64,000 bases of DNA from Clonostachys chloroleuca. Its lineage: Eukaryota > Ascomycota > Sordariomycetes > Hypocreales > Bionectriaceae. This document shows, one piece after another, positions 21,808 to 34,552 of this stretch. The DNA is taken from assembly GCA_037952775.1 (NCBI GenBank), contig JBANAY010000001.1, positions 1,612,001 through 1,676,000 of the forward strand. The letters run 5' to 3'. The translations under genes and the position numbers were made by a program. The notes under the pieces are model-generated. The model saw only the letters and a list, made by a program, of their open reading frames with translations. It did not search any database and had not been told where the DNA came from. Each line of letters opens with the position of its first letter. Position 1 is the first letter of the stretch.

Positions 21808-24800
21808 ATGCATCACGACTCACACCTCGCAGTGCGATCCGAAAATCCCAGCCTGTACCCGCCGACCGCCAGGCCCGCCCCATCCGCCTCTCCCCTTCCA
21901 TCGCATTTCCCAAAGACCGATCTCGACATTGATTCGCAAACCGCACGCCTACCTCGCGGGGCCTCACTGCTAACACCATATCATTCGACATCGTCTCCTC
22001 GCCTAGCCTCCGCGTCGGCCTTTCCCCATGCCGCGGACACTCACCACACTGACCGGTCCGAAGCCTTCACCTTCTTGCGCCTTGGCCACCCCCAATACCA
22101 CCACAATCCCTCTGGTGCAAATGTAGATCCGAGACGACCTCCCAGGGACGTTTCTCCAGGAAACCGCTCTTACGTCGACCGCTGGTCCAGTTCAACCAAT
22201 TCAAGTGTCGATAACACAGCGTCGCACCCTCCTGCTGCCCCGCGCTCGCCAACCGCCCGCCAGAAGCCGACGACAACAACTCCCCAAAGCACCTCCCTAC
22301 CCTCTACGACTGCCTCGTCCTTCACGCCCAACTCGTCCGTGCAGAAACACAAACATACTCGCACCAACAGTGGGATTTTAGGTCATTTTGCCAAGTTTGC
22401 TACCAGCCCTGAAATCAACCATCAGCCCCCTGGGTCCCACACGGCTCAAGCGCCCGGTTCTCCAGGGAGAGGTTTTCAAGCCCATTATCGCCCCATTGCC
22501 GCCCGCGTTGCCACGAATCTACACCTGGGAAGCCGCGGGCTCCTACCCGCTGGCGCTCAAGTAACTGAATCGGTATCCTCACGGCCCTCAGCAGCCATGG
22601 CGACCACAATGACCCCCTCAGAAGAGGGTCATATCCATGGAGAGGAGCGTCCACACGGCCACTCTCGAAACCGTTCAGGGAAGAGCAGTGCGGACTCGTC
22701 CAAAGCCCGTGCACCTAAACCTCCCTCGCAGAAAGCCATGCTCTCACGCGCCCTCCAGAAGGCGAACAGTGCTGTCCTGCTGGACAATAACCAGGACTTT
22801 AGAGGCGCCCGCCAGGCCTACGCCGAGGCTTGCGAGCTTCTCCACCAGGTGCTGCAAAGAACCTCAGGCGACGAGGATAAACGCAAGCTTGAAGCTATTG
22901 TACGTCACAGCTCGCCATCCCACTCACCCCAATCGTCACTTCCACTATTTGACACTCTTGCTCACTTCAAGTCGTACAGCGTCGTACCTACAGCAGCCGA
23001 ATTAGCGAGTTGGATCAGATGCTTTCCTTGTGGCACAACGGCAAGTCGCTCCCTGCCTATCCGGACGAGGAGGTATCAAATCGAAGGACCATTATTCAAC
23101 ACGCACCCGAACGTGAAGCGGACCCGACGACAGTGGAAACAGTGACTCTCAGAAGGATCGGCCGCGAAGACAATCAGACTCCTCACGCAATGACCCATGC
23201 AAATACCCACACCCAGCATCACCAATATCAACACCAGCAGCAGACACGGCAAGAACACCGGCCTCCGAGGCTTCAGTCTCCTGACACAGATCCCATCCAC
23301 TCGCCTGAGCATGGCTTTCTGCATTCATCCTTCAATCGGACACCAGTCAGATCAAGATTCCCCGACCATGTTATGTCATCTGCCATGAACGCATCTTCTT
23401 CTTATAAAGCATCTACCACCGTACAACCCTCATCAGGACTCCACGGAGATGGACTAGACGGACCTATACGAACTGACTTTTCGGTCGTTTCGGAGACTCG
23501 AAGGGTCATCGATCATACTAGAGAAAATAGTCAAAGTTCCTGGCTGGACCCCATTGACGAATCCGGAGGTTCCAATGCTTCGTCTGTTCATTCCCGTACG
23601 TCTTCTTTGGGATACAGACGGAGGCACATTCGGTCTGGTAGCGGCAATACTGAGGCCGAATTTGATACCGCGTTGGATGCTGCCATTGAGGCAGCCTACG
23701 ACGAGGGTTATGAGCCAATGGATGACAACGATATCAATTCCAATGTTCCAGATGAAGAGGTAGTAGCCAACGCGTTGCGCAAGGTCGAGATAGCACGGGA
23801 GCGGGTTAGACAAACCGAACGGGAAGCATACGAAGTGGCAAGTGAACAGGAGAGGCAACGACTCATGTTGCTCCAGCATCCACCAATGGGTCAAACAGAA
23901 CGGTACCATGCCCACCAAGGACAAGATTACTTCTTTGACGACAATTCATCTGATGAGGAGGAACGAATGCTTGACGAGATTACTCGTGACCTTGCTTCTC
24001 AAGACTTCAATGCTCACGGCCAGGCTCAATCCTCATCCCTAACACCCGAGTCCGAGCCTAGCAGCCTTGCGGCAAACGCATGGCATAGCTCTGCAGGATC
24101 AAGCGCCCTGGGTAGCAGCACTTCGCTATCAACAGTAACCGAGTCGATGCCTGCCCCATATATCCCATCTGGCCCTGCTCTGGCGCCTCCGCCAACACAT
24201 GCCCTTCCGGATCTTCCATCAGACAAGGTTTCATCCGCCCTCGCTGGAAATACAAATCGCCGACAGTCAACCCAGAACTACAAGCAGCTTAAGATAGAGA
24301 CAAAGCGACTTGCGATGCCGGAAACAAGTAGCAACAATGAAACTCCCCAGGCCAACGTAGTCTCAACTGATAAAGGCGACATACAAACCGTGGAGTTAGC
24401 ACGGCCCACCACTGCCTCTCGACAACCGCCCTCGGCCGAGATCAGCCCAACTGACCCAAGGTCGTTTGGGTCTCCCCTTGATAATCGACCTGATGGCGAG
24501 GAAAGCTCAACTGGGCGCTCTGGCTCCCCCACGTCAGATAAACTTAAGAAGAATTTTTCTTCCTCAAGCTTGCGAAGCCTGAAGGCTCGTAACCTATCCG
24601 TGTCGAATCTAGACGAAAGCGAAATATCTCCTGGGGCAGCTATGGGCGCACACTGGGGAATCAACTCACGTGCACCGACCATGCCCGTTATGCCAACACC
24701 GTTGGCGGCCACATTACGTGATAGAGCGGAAACCGCGGTTGGGGGTCTATTCCTCCTCGAACATCATTTCCACAGCCCTGACAGCCCCGGGTCGCCCAAC

Positions 24801-25735
24801 CCGACGGTCTCGGAAGCACCTGTACCGCTGGAGCCGTGCCCAACGGACTTCATGCTGAGACCATTCTGGCTGATGCGATGCCTGTACCAAACCTTGGTGC
24901 ATCCACGCGGTGGATATCTCAGCCTTAAGTTATTTGTTCCAAGAGAGGCGTGGCGGGTAAAGGGTGTAAAGCTTAAAAACATCGAAGACAAGATTGCAAA
25001 CTGCGACTTCCTCACGGCAGCTTTATTAAAATTGGCCAAAGTCGACAATTTTGACGCCGACGCCCTACTCGAGGAAATGCAGGCTTTGGAGAATATATTA
25101 GAGCAAATCCAGGCCGCTCTGACTCGCAAACTTGGAAATGAAGTAGGCATCCACAGTACCGGTTCTCTGTTCAAGGATGGTCTGGGTGGCACAGACGGAG
25201 ATTCAGGAGCAGTGTTACCACGATCGTCCAGCGTTTCAGGGAAATCATCCTTTTCATGGCGACGTCTCCGGCCGAAGAACTCTTCTTCAGCCCTGGCAAC
25301 CTCGCACCTCCCCATCCGCAATGCAGGTAATGAGGGTAATAAGGACTCGATCCCGACTTTACCAATGACAGCACAGCCTACCAGTCGACCAGCCAGGCGA
25401 GACACGGGCACAGCGCAATTTTCCGGGCCTTACGCACAGTATATGGGCTCTCTTGCTCGGTTATTTGATGCTGTGCAGGTGATAGGTACGTTTTGGGATG
25501 TGGTTCAGCCTTTGCACAGTAGGTGAAAACTAATATTGGAATGACAGACCAGATTGCGCGACAAGTAGAAGACCCTGGGCTTCGACATGCTGATAAAACC
25601 CAGGTCGGTTTAGAGTTGAGTGCACGACATGCTGCCGAATTCTTCGCATTTTATATTTGCCGTTTTGTGTTGAGCGATTTGGGCTTGTTAATGGACAAGT
25701 TTATCAAGCGTGGAACTGAATGGGTTCTTGCATAA
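21808..25735 (+). CDS. Very large disordered protein with a central MIT domain
   Basis: Exons 21808-22899, 22980-25485 and 25548-25735 (introns 80 and 62 nt) give 1261 residues. Residues 1-300 are Ser/Pro/His-rich and disordered. Residues about 310-378 form a three-helix MIT (microtubule interacting and transport) domain: SRALQKANSAVLLDNNQDF, then ARQAYAEACELLHQVL, then YSSRISELDQML across the first splice junction. A second disordered block has acidic clusters and an Arg/Glu helix near 590-630. A helical C-terminal region (about 980-1261) contains FMLRPFWLMRCLYQTL, LLKLAKVDNFDADALLEEM and ends TEWVLA. MIT domains bind ESCRT-III tails, so a role in endosomal or membrane-remodelling traffic is inferred. 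I know no experimentally named orthologue. It diverges from CTNNBL1. Confidence 0.85.
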
Positions 25736-26578
25736 TCATAGCGAATCATTAAAGGAAGCGGCTTTCATGATGAGGATAGCGATAGTGGTTCTCATTGTGT
25801 GTTTTGTAGGATATGGGAGCCCCGACATTGCCATCACAGCTGGGGAGCAAATGGTATCAGATGCGAGGATTTGGATAGGATCAAACCGAAATGACAGCGA
25901 CGAACACATGCATCGGTATGAAGGAAAGTTTATGATATGGGGGAGGGACATTTAACAAGCAAGCCTTACGACCATTGTCTTTTGTGCAACTAATTGCGAT
26001 CAAGAAAGATACGGTAGATACCCAACGGGCGTTTATGATCATGGGGAGTTTATTTTATATAGTCAACCACCAATAAATAGCTTGCTCTCTATATTATATT
26101 AATTGATCTACTCGTGATTTATTTTGATAAGTTTGGTTTTGCATTGGTCATTTATGGCCAGACGAACTAAGATCACATCCAGTCTCAACTTCAGGTACTT
26201 TAAGACAGGAGAGCGGCTCAAGGCAGAGTCGATTTGTAAAAGTCAAATGAGCGGACTGGGGCACAAGAACTAAAAGATATCCATCAACGCGATCGCATTC
26301 AATAATCAATAGTCTTAACGCAAATTTTGGGGGGAGAATATGTGGCGCGTTGAGTTTTGGCCTGGTGTGTTGTTCGCGCGGCGGCCGGTTGATATAATAT
26401 GTCGGAGGGCTTCAATTGCTAGCAAACTCTTCTACCGGGCCTATCCGCCACCCAACCGCAGGCCGCCCCCGAGCAATTCAACCTACCTCTCGCCTCTCGA
26501 CTTCCTCGACAGCAATTGGGTCAGGATTCTCTTCTCATAGCATATTTGGCCAATGCCCACCACACCTCGCGTACCTCG
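25736..26578. other. Intergenic, no gene seen
   Basis: About 840 bp containing the 3' UTR of the MIT protein (AT-rich, several polyadenylation-like tracts near 26040-26130) and the GUF1 promoter. Short frames at 25710-25955 on both strands show no recognisable product. Confidence 0.5.
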
Positions 26579-29020
26579 ATGAGTGTGGCGTTGACGAGTG
26601 CTGCTCGAGCCTGGACTCGCTGGACGACCTCGACCTTGACCTCGACCCCGATCATATCAAGATGGCTCGCCAGACAAACTCTCCTCCCCAAGAGCAATAG
26701 GATTGGGCGCAACGGCCCATTGAGGGGGAGTTCCCACGCAGGGCCGCTGTTGCCTCCCCTGCGCCGTCATTTTGCTTCCAAGTCGAACGCGAGCGAGCTC
26801 GAGCGTCGCATTGCCGCAATCCCCATTGAGCGCTACCGCAATTTTTGCATTGTGGCCCATATTGACCATGGCAAAAGCACTCTCAGCGACCGGCTCTTGG
26901 AACGGACGGGGACCATCCTCCCGGGCGACTCGAACAAGCAGGTGCTCGTATGTCTAGTCCCCCGCCTTACCTGCGAAGTTTGGATGCGCAGGCAGAAGAA
27001 CAGACAACTGACTGCCACACGTCATTTTAGGATAAACTCGATGTCGAAAGAGAACGTGGTATCACCGTGAAGGCGCAAACATGCACCATGCTCTACAACT
27101 ACAAAGGCGAAGACTACCTCCTCCACCTAGTCGACACACCCGGTCACGTCGATTTCCGCGCCGAAGTTACACGCTCTTATGCTAGTTGTGGGGGTGCGCT
27201 GCTGCTTGTCGACGCCAGCCAAGGCATCCAGGCGCAGACCGTTTCCAACTTCCACCTCGCCTTTGCCCAAGACCTCGCCCTGGTCCCAGTCATCAACAAG
27301 GTCGATATGCCATCTGCCGACGTCCCTCGTGTGCTCGAGCAAATTGAGACCAGTTTTGAACTCGACCCCGCGTCTGCCATTCCCGTCAGCGCAAAGACAG
27401 GAAAGGGAGTAGATGCTATCCTACCTGCTGTAGTAGAGCGAATACCTCATCCAACCGGCGACGAAACGAAGCCCTTAAAGATGTTGTTGGTTGATTCGTG
27501 GTATGATAATTTCAAAGGCGTCGTTCTACTAGTTAGAGTATTTGACGGACAAATAAGAGCCGGAGACAACGTCGTATCCTTGGGAACTAGTATGAAATAC
27601 ACGGTTGGTCAAGTTGGTATCCAATACCCCGATGCCACGCCCCAAAGTGTACTCCGTGCAGGGCAAGTCGGTTACGTCTTCTTCAATCCAGGAATGAAGA
27701 AAATCCAGGACGCCAAGCTAGGTGATACCTTCACAACCATTCAGGATGCTGAGATTGTCGAACCATATCCGGGCTTTGAGGAGCCAAAGCCCATGGTCTT
27801 TGTTGCAGCATTTCCAACCGACCAGAGTGATTATACCAAGCTCGCAGACAGCATTACGCAGCTCGTCCTCAACGATCGCAGCGTGACCCTACAGAAGGAC
27901 TTTTCCGAAGCGCTTGGTTCAGGCTGGCGCCTGGGGTTCCTTGGTAGCCTTCACTGCTCTGTGTTCCAGGATCGTCTGAAGCAGGAGCACGGCGCGGATG
28001 TCGTCATCACTGAGCCTACGGTACCTACCAAAATTGTCTGGGCCGATGGTACAGAGGAGATTGTTCAGAACCCAGCACTGTTTCCCGACGCAAGCGACCA
28101 TCGGATTCGGAGTGCACAGCTCTTTGAGCCGTAAGTAGCCCGTCATTTCCTTCTTCCAGGCTGCCCAATGAAGTCATATCGTCTAGCTTTCCTCGGTTCA
28201 CTTAGCAAGGTATTTAACTAACCGACGCACTACTCATTCCGTAGATTTGTTAAGGCAACCATCACCATGCCTGAGGAGTATCTCGGCCGGGTAATTGAGC
28301 TATGTGAAGCCAACCGAGGAATGCAGAAGAGTTTGGATTTCTTCCACGCAACACAAGTCATCTTGGTGTACGACCTCCCTTCGGCGCAACTTGTTGACGA
28401 CTTTTTCGGGAAACTCAAAGGCGCGACGTAAGATATAATCACCATTTAAATCTCCTCTGAAGAAATCGAGCTTGAACAAGTACTGATTCATGTTATCCAA
28501 AACAGAAAAGGCTATGCTACCCTCGATTACGAGGAAGCTGGCTGGCATGAGGCTAAACTATCCAAGTTGCAGCTCCTAGTCAACAAGCAACCTGTCGATG
28601 CAATCTGTCGTGTGGTCCATCATACCCAGGTTGACCGGCTCGGGAGGCATTGGGTCACTAAGTTCAAGGAACACGTGGACCGGCAGATGTTTGGTACGTT
28701 TTGTCTAGGAACATTCACGGATCATTGGTATAAAGTGATTCTAGAACATCCAATGCCCCTATACTTACGCTGCGTCAAACTCTATGAAACGTGCTAACAC
28801 CATGGCAGAGGTTGTTATACAGGCCACAGTTGGTAACCGGATTGTTGCCCGAGAAACGATCAAGCCTTTCCGCAAGGATGTTCTGGCCAAACTGCACGCT
28901 GCCGATGTGTCTAGGCGGCGAAAACTTCTGGAAAAGCAGAAGGAGGGAAGGAAGCGTTTAAGGGCTGTCGGAAACGTTGTTATTGAACAATCAGCCTTCC
29001 AAAAATTCCTGGCAAAGTAG
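26579..29020 (+). CDS. GUF1: Mitochondrial translation factor Guf1 (LepA/EF4 family GTPase)
   Basis: Five exons (26579-26947, 27031-28130, 28245-28427, 28506-28693, 28809-29020) give 683 residues. The start [12 protein letters not shown] opens an Arg/Ser/Thr-rich mitochondrial presequence of about 65 residues. The GTPase domain has AHIDHGKS (93-100), [18 protein letters not shown] and SAKTGKG. Domain II, the EF-G-like domains and the LepA-specific C-terminal domain ([16 protein letters not shown] to [10 protein letters not shown]) follow. Every splice junction restores the family sequence, for example CC|A TTT GTT (PFV). The protein binds mitoribosomes and promotes back-translocation or fidelity under stress on the matrix side of the inner membrane. 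It converges on the phosphatase gene, with 152 bp between the stop codons. Confidence 0.95.
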
Positions 29021-29172
29021 CAGCTGTAGGCATCATTGGACTCGCGCTGGCTTGAGAACTGCTTGCCTTGTATTGATATGATGAGCCTATTCTGGATAGA
29101 CAGGTCTACGTGAATAGCGTGTATATTATTGTATATCGGTGTCAAAATAATATAGAGACAATCTGGATGGTC

Positions 29173-30026
29173 CTACACGATTTGTCCTGAACTCTCCTTG
29201 CTTGGGCCAGCTTCAGGCAGATCCTCACCCAACGTAGCCCGCGATGTTCGTGAGAGTCCCAGCCCTCCGGCCAGTGTGGTCTCATCTTGGGTCAAGTCAA
29301 ACTGCCCGTCGCCCTCCTTCTCAGCAACAAAGTCAAATAAACGGTAATCAGCATTGGCGAACCACCATCCCACAACACCCACTCGAAGAAATCCAGAGTG
29401 GCTAACAACAAAGATGATCTTTTCCGGGCGAGAATAGAGATCGGCTAGGCCACGCTTTCCGCGGGACAGGATTGAGCTGCGCGTGTGGGCATAGCGAGTC
29501 GCCTCAGCGCTCGTCTTGTCGGGGTAAATGGGGTCAAGGGAACCATAGTCCACGGATGGGAACTCGGCGGAGACATCAGAAATGGGCGATCCGGTATCAC
29601 AAGGCTTGTCCGAGTTTTCTGATCGACTCTGGGTCAGAATATTGTTTATCAGAGGCACATCAGTGATGTCCGGTAGTAGAAAAACTGCTAATGCCCTCGC
29701 GAATACTACACAGCACACTGTACACCCTGATAGTCACATCTTCACATACCTTGCCAGTCTGCATTCGCAACTATCTTGATCCCCCGATCTACAAGCCAGT
29801 CCAGGGAAAGTTGGGCTGTTTGCAGGGTCCTCCTCATGGGGCTTGCAATGATTGCCACCTCGCCTATCTCCAGCGGGAGAGAAGCAAACCGGTCGCGGAG
29901 ACTCTGGCGGAGGAGGGCGCACTGCTCCACGCCGAGTTCGGTCAGAGGAGGATCGTGAATGTCATATTCCTTGTTGACGTTGTGCAGCGCTTGGGCGTGC
30001 CGAATAAGAACAATACGGGGAGCCAT
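29173..30026 (-). CDS. Histidine phosphatase superfamily (phosphoglycerate-mutase-like) protein
   Basis: Two exons (30026-29750 and 29618-29173) around a 131-nt intron give 240 residues. MAPRIVLIRHAQALHN contains the catalytic RHA (residues 9-11), whose His10 would be the phosphoryl acceptor. LTELGVEQC and ASPMRRTLQTAQ are the usual flanking motifs. The second exon starts within WQENSDKPCDTGS, a signature of a fungal subgroup, and holds the second catalytic histidine in FVVSHSGFLR. The acceptor after GATCAG was chosen because it rebuilds that motif in frame. Members dephosphorylate small metabolites or proteins. The substrate cannot be told from sequence. The C-terminal 40 residues are Gly/Ser-rich and probably disordered. 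Confidence 0.9.
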
Positions 30027-31895
30027 TCTTGTTTGAGGGCAGGTGGCGGCAATCGATGGTGAGCTCGTTGGTGTATATGAATGGAATTAGAGATTGGGTG
30101 ACTCCTCTGAGTAGCGCGTCAGCCGTGAATGAAACCACGAAGGCGGCGGTGAGTGGGCCTCTTTCTCGAGTCAACCCATTTTTGCAAGGCCCAGTCTCAT
30201 GACGTATTTTCGCGGTGAGCACGCGTGAATAACCGAAGGACTATGCTCGGTGGTGTAGTTTATAAGGACTTACCTGCCGTGAATATGGTAGAAATGGAGA
30301 TATAGAGGAGTGGTTGACTAGATCCGAAGTCGGCACCCCATCACAAGGTTGATTGTACTCGCCACGAACCGAAACCTCCAATGCCAGCCATCTAAAATCT
30401 ATATTTGAAATAGAAATCTAAGAGATCAAAATACATTGGCGAAGGCCGTAACGAGGAGCTACTAGATAGAAGTAGATATTTTCTGTCCAAAAAGTCGGGG
30501 CCTAGTAGAATGTTACGACCCCCAGTATTCCTCCTCGCCAAATTAACTAGCAAAATACTCCAACCCTCTGGAACACATACCTAGATCTCTACAGAAACTA
30601 GTCACCATACCTGGTGAAGTTCCATGAGGACCGAATACCCGTATATGACTCGCATGCTAGAAGGTGCTGATCTCAATCGACTACAGGTAGGTCACAAAGA
30701 ACACATAGGAACATTAATGTACTGAATCAACGCCATATACATTATTTCCGATAACGACAGTCCGTTTCCGGGTCTTCAAATATACCTAAATCTGAGACAT
30801 GAAAGATTCTACGCTTCGGAAGTCTTGTCTAGTTTACATTAGCTAAGCCAGCTCTCTAGGAGCTTTTCATCGTGCCGCCATTGACGAACATGTTCCCTAG
30901 CAATAGGTAGTTGGCACATATCAAGCTGCACTATAGGACAGAAACTATCTCACTTCATGCCCGTGGTGGAAAACAAAACCTTGTAAAGTACAGAAGACAC
31001 TCGTTCTAGAGCTTTGTAGGAACGCGAACGAAGGTCTTTTGCACTGTATTTGGCCAGTTATTTTCTACCGAGGTAACTCTTCAGTTTTTCTATGCCATAC
31101 TACTGGCTTATAATTGGCTGTAGTCATAATATTGGTGTAGCCATGCAAATACTCGTGCAGGCTGTGTTACGACACTATTCGTCTGCTCTGCTCGGATTGG
31201 CAACATGGTAAGACTGCAGCGATTCAATAAATACGTTGTGTTGATTCGCCAGACAAACGGCACTATTGACTTAACAATGCTTGATCTCGGAAGTAAAAGC
31301 GAGAGAGTTATGGCCTTGCGTATGGGAAATTCCAAGCAGCTAAAGGAGAAGCCCAGCGACGATCGGATTCCAAATTATAATTCTAATTGAGCATGAAGCC
31401 ATATTATCTTATTGTACATAGAGCTTGGTCTTAGGATATCTCTGACTTGTGAGAATAATGAAAATTAGTCTATAATGATACAAATTCTAATTTTCGATAT
31501 ATTACAATCGCCCGCAGAGCCCTACTTACTAGAGGATCATTGCGGCCAAGGCCTCAAGAGGCTAATATATTAGAAATTCATCCGATCCTTCTCCTTGCCA
31601 GCCCGCATGGAAGATCCCTCTATTAGTCACCCAACGGCTGAATAGAAAACCAACCAGTGGTTCTTAGCAGGCGGCAGAGGCTCAGCTGATGTTGCATACC
31701 GATTAAAGAAGTGTGCACAAATCTGACGTAGTGGGGAACAGATCTAGCTGTCGAATTTCGGTCTCCTTGCCTCTTCATCTGTCACATATGCTCAGACAGC
31801 GCCACGACAGCGGCAGCTCGTCATCACGTCTCGCCCACGAATGGCTTCGTAGGCGTGGACCGATAAGGCCTTTCGGCTCCGGCGGCTGCCGCATT
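30027..31895. other. Gene-poor transition zone, nothing recognised
   Basis: About 1.9 kb without a supported gene. The base composition falls gradually. Short frames at 31108-31390 on both strands have no recognisable product and no good start context. A TGTTACGACCCCC string near 30513 resembles the start of a fungal LTR, but I found no matching end or target duplication. Confidence 0.5.
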
Positions 31896-31897
31896 AT

Positions 31898-32200
31898 GTG
31901 ACCGACGTTGTTGAGGCAGCGAGCTTGATCAGCACAGCATTGGGAATCCCACTCGATAATACCGTCATCCGATCGCTTGCCACTGCGTCGAATCAATGGG
32001 AATCACCACCATCCAAGATAGTAACTCTGCAGCTAAACAGTATCCCTGGTTGGCTGCAAGATGATAGTCGCGAACGCCAAGAATGGGAAATTTCTTTTAC
32101 TGAAGCGCCAGCTGGCAAATTGATCCTTGATGCTCATTTTGAAGGTCTCACGGTTCTCAATGATGTAGACCGGCAACTCCATCGCACTGAGTATATATGA
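31898..32200 (+). other. Open frame of unknown status next to NLR pseudogene
   Basis: A 100-codon open frame in non-RIP DNA without a proper ATG (the first codon is GTG; the overlapping ATG is followed at once by TGA). It contains SLISTALGIPLDNTVIRSLA and WEISFTEAPAGKLILDAHF. It could be the remnant N-terminal exon of the NLR-like pseudogene 300 bp downstream or a separate relic. I recognise no domain. Confidence 0.25.
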
Positions 32201-32518
32201 ATGACTCCAGAATGCTCTATATCATCAATACATGTTAAGTAGGGCAACAAAAGCTGCATTGCCATCTCTGGGTTAGCCAGCCATCCATTTGGCTCCTGGC
32301 AGCCCCACGGCTACAATAAATCCTTCATATAGATTAGGGATGAAGTTCCTAGATCCATCCCCGGAATCCGAATGATACTATACGGTTACAATTCTCGCCT
32401 TTTAGGGAGCCAGTCTTTTCAATCTATCAATGACATCACCCTTCTGGTCGAGACCAACATCTAAGTTTAACGCCTGTGTTAGAAGCAAGCAGATGGAAGT
32501 TGGGCTAGGAATGGCCCT

Positions 32519-33139
32519 CCTCAGCTCTTAGTCAATCCAGACTCTGCAACCTGTCACTATAACAGTAAGAACAAGGCCAGGACGGTCCCAATTGACAAAG
32601 ACCACTCCTCTTTAGTGAAGTTCTCGAACGGTTACAAAGACTTGAACACGATAATAAGCATTCTTTCCAACATTTGCGCTCAAGAGCATCTTGGAAGCCA
32701 TTTGGCGTGGGCTGATGAAAGCCAAGCATATGATGACGCGCGACAAGAGAATGTGCTATCATTGAAGTTCGATTTCATATCAGTGGAAATAAAAGAAGCT
32801 TTGAAGAGTCTACGTCAAATTATAGATTCAATCAACGGTGACTCTGGACAAGCATCCCACCATACCTTCCCAGCCATGCTAATGTCGAGAACTAGATATC
32901 CGCAACAGTCTCTACTCAGAAGAGCTTGATTATCGGATGGAATAAATCGAGAACCCTTTCCAGGAGACCTTCAAATGGATCTTCGAAATGTCTCTGTTTT
33001 GCAAGTGGCTCCAGGAAGGATCGAGTCTTTTCTGGATCAATGGCAAACCTGGATCTGGAAAATCGACACTTATAAAGTACATCTACAGCAGCAAACTCAC
33101 CCGGGAGCTCTTGCATGACTGGAGGCGAAGTACGCAAAA
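32519..33139 (+). pseudogene. Truncated NLR-like (NACHT P-loop NTPase) gene
   Basis: A frame from 32519 reads a segment containing SATCHYNSKNKA, VPIDKDHSSLVKFS and NTIISILSNICAQ, resembling the linker before the NACHT domain in fungal STAND/NLR proteins. A likely 52-nt intron (32838-32889) joins it to ELDIRNSLYSEELDYRME. A TAA at 32943-32945 then interrupts IENPFQETFKWIFE; CAA to TAA fits a CpA to TpA change. Beyond it the frame contains the intact Walker A motif NGKPGSGKST (about 33040-33068) followed by LIKYIYSSKL. After RRSTQK an intron-like GTAAGA...TTCAG (33140-33183) leads directly into AT-rich RIP DNA and the rest of the gene is missing. Such proteins control non-self recognition and programmed cell death in fungi. 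This copy cannot be functional. Confidence 0.7.
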
Positions 33140-33549
33140 GGTAAGAGCTAACTTCTAAATATAATTATATACTAATTCAGATTTTTATTATTTTAATATA
33201 TAGCTAGATATTTTATTAATAAATAATTACTATATAAAATAAATATAGAATTAAGTATATATAATAATAGTATAATATAATAAAATAGCTTTAGAAATAA
33301 AATTAATAAGAAAAAAGTATTATATAATAAATAAAAACTATCTCTAGAGGCTATAGTAAGTTATATATTAAGTAGATAATATTAATCTATTTTAATAACT
33401 AATAAAGAATAACTTTATTTAGATTAAATAAAATTTAATATAAGTAAGGGTCTAATTTATAAGTATATATAATCTTAATTAATTTCTTTAGATTAATTAT
33501 CTAAAAACTAATATTAATAGCTAATTAATAAGTAATAAAATAACTATCT

Positions 33550-33738
33550 TATTAGAAGGCTTTTCTAAAGTATATACTATAGAGTAGATAGGTTAAAAGT
33601 AATTAATTAAGTTACTATCCTAGCTACAGAAGTAAACTAGTTATAAATACAGTTCTAGAGCAGTTCTAACTAAGCAAACTACTCTACTTCTAGCTTCTAG
33701 CTAATAACTACTAGTTAGTAGTATTTAGTATACTAATA
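33550..33738 (+). mobile_element. Solo LTR, 189 bp, RIP-degraded
   Basis: The sequence from TATTAGAAGGC to ATACTAATA is flanked by a perfect 5-bp duplication TATCT (33545-33549 and 33739-33743). The ends are what TG...CA termini become after TpG and CpA are both mutated to TpA. It has exactly the same length as the three other copies in the window (34364, 42668 and, inverted, 63676). Confidence 0.8.
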
Positions 33739-34063
33739 TATCTAATAATTTAATAAATAATAATTTATTTATTTAATTATATTATTTTCCTTATAGTAAT
33801 TACTCTCTAATAAAAAAATATTATATTCTTATAATAATATTAAAATAGTTAATTAATATATTATATTTTTATTATATTCTAATTAATTTTCTATCTAATA
33901 ATATATTAATAATCTATTCTTTACTTAATTCTTTATTTACTATCTATTTATAATTATTATATTCTATTTATTTTATTATAAAAAAGATAAATAAATATTT
34001 ATACTACTTATTATATAATTACTTATCTATCTAATTATAAAGAAAAAAATAAAAAGTTATAAA

Positions 34064-34200
34064 TTAGTATAGATAAAATAGATAATAATAAGCTTAAGTT
34101 TTATTCTCTATTTTTACTACTATAATAAGCTAATAAGTAGATTAATTAGTCTAGATTAGGTTAATTAATCTAATTATTAGTATATATTATATATCTAATA
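34064..34200 (+). repeat. 137-bp dispersed repeat, copy 1
   Basis: It matches 61634-61770 in the same orientation and at equal length, with differences that are mostly C/T or G/A. No target duplication was found, so its class is unknown; a second, short LTR family is possible. Confidence 0.6.
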
Positions 34201-34363
34201 ATTACTCTCTCTAAAGAAAAGAATATTATCCTAATATTTCTATAAATAAACTTTAATTTATTAATAATTCCTATTAAAAATATTATATCTATTATATATC
34301 TAGCTTACTCTAGTTATCTAGTTATATATTATATTTCCTAATTATTCTAATAAATAATATCCT

Positions 34364-34552
34364 TATTAGAAGGCTTTTCTAAAGTATATACTATAGAGTA
34401 AATAGATTAAAAGTAATTAATTAAGTTACTATCCTAGCTATAGAAGTAAACTAGTTATAAATATAGTTCTAGAGCAGTCCTAACTAAGTAAACTACTCTA
34501 CTTCTAGCTTCTAGTTAATAACTATTAGTTAGTAGTATTTAGTATACTAATA
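34364..34552 (+). repeat. 5' LTR (or 3' if the element reads leftward) of the old element
   Basis: It is the 189-bp repeat preceded by TSD copy ATCCT. It differs from the solo LTR at 33550 at scattered C/T and G/A sites. Confidence 0.8.

Noticed and set aside
22067..24712. Several antisense frames within the MIT-protein gene
   Set aside because: They are opposite a long GC-biased coding exon, which commonly leaves antisense frames open; none shows domains.
30511..30560. Possible LTR start TGTTACGACCCCC
   Set aside because: No matching CA end, second LTR or target duplication was found, so it may be chance.
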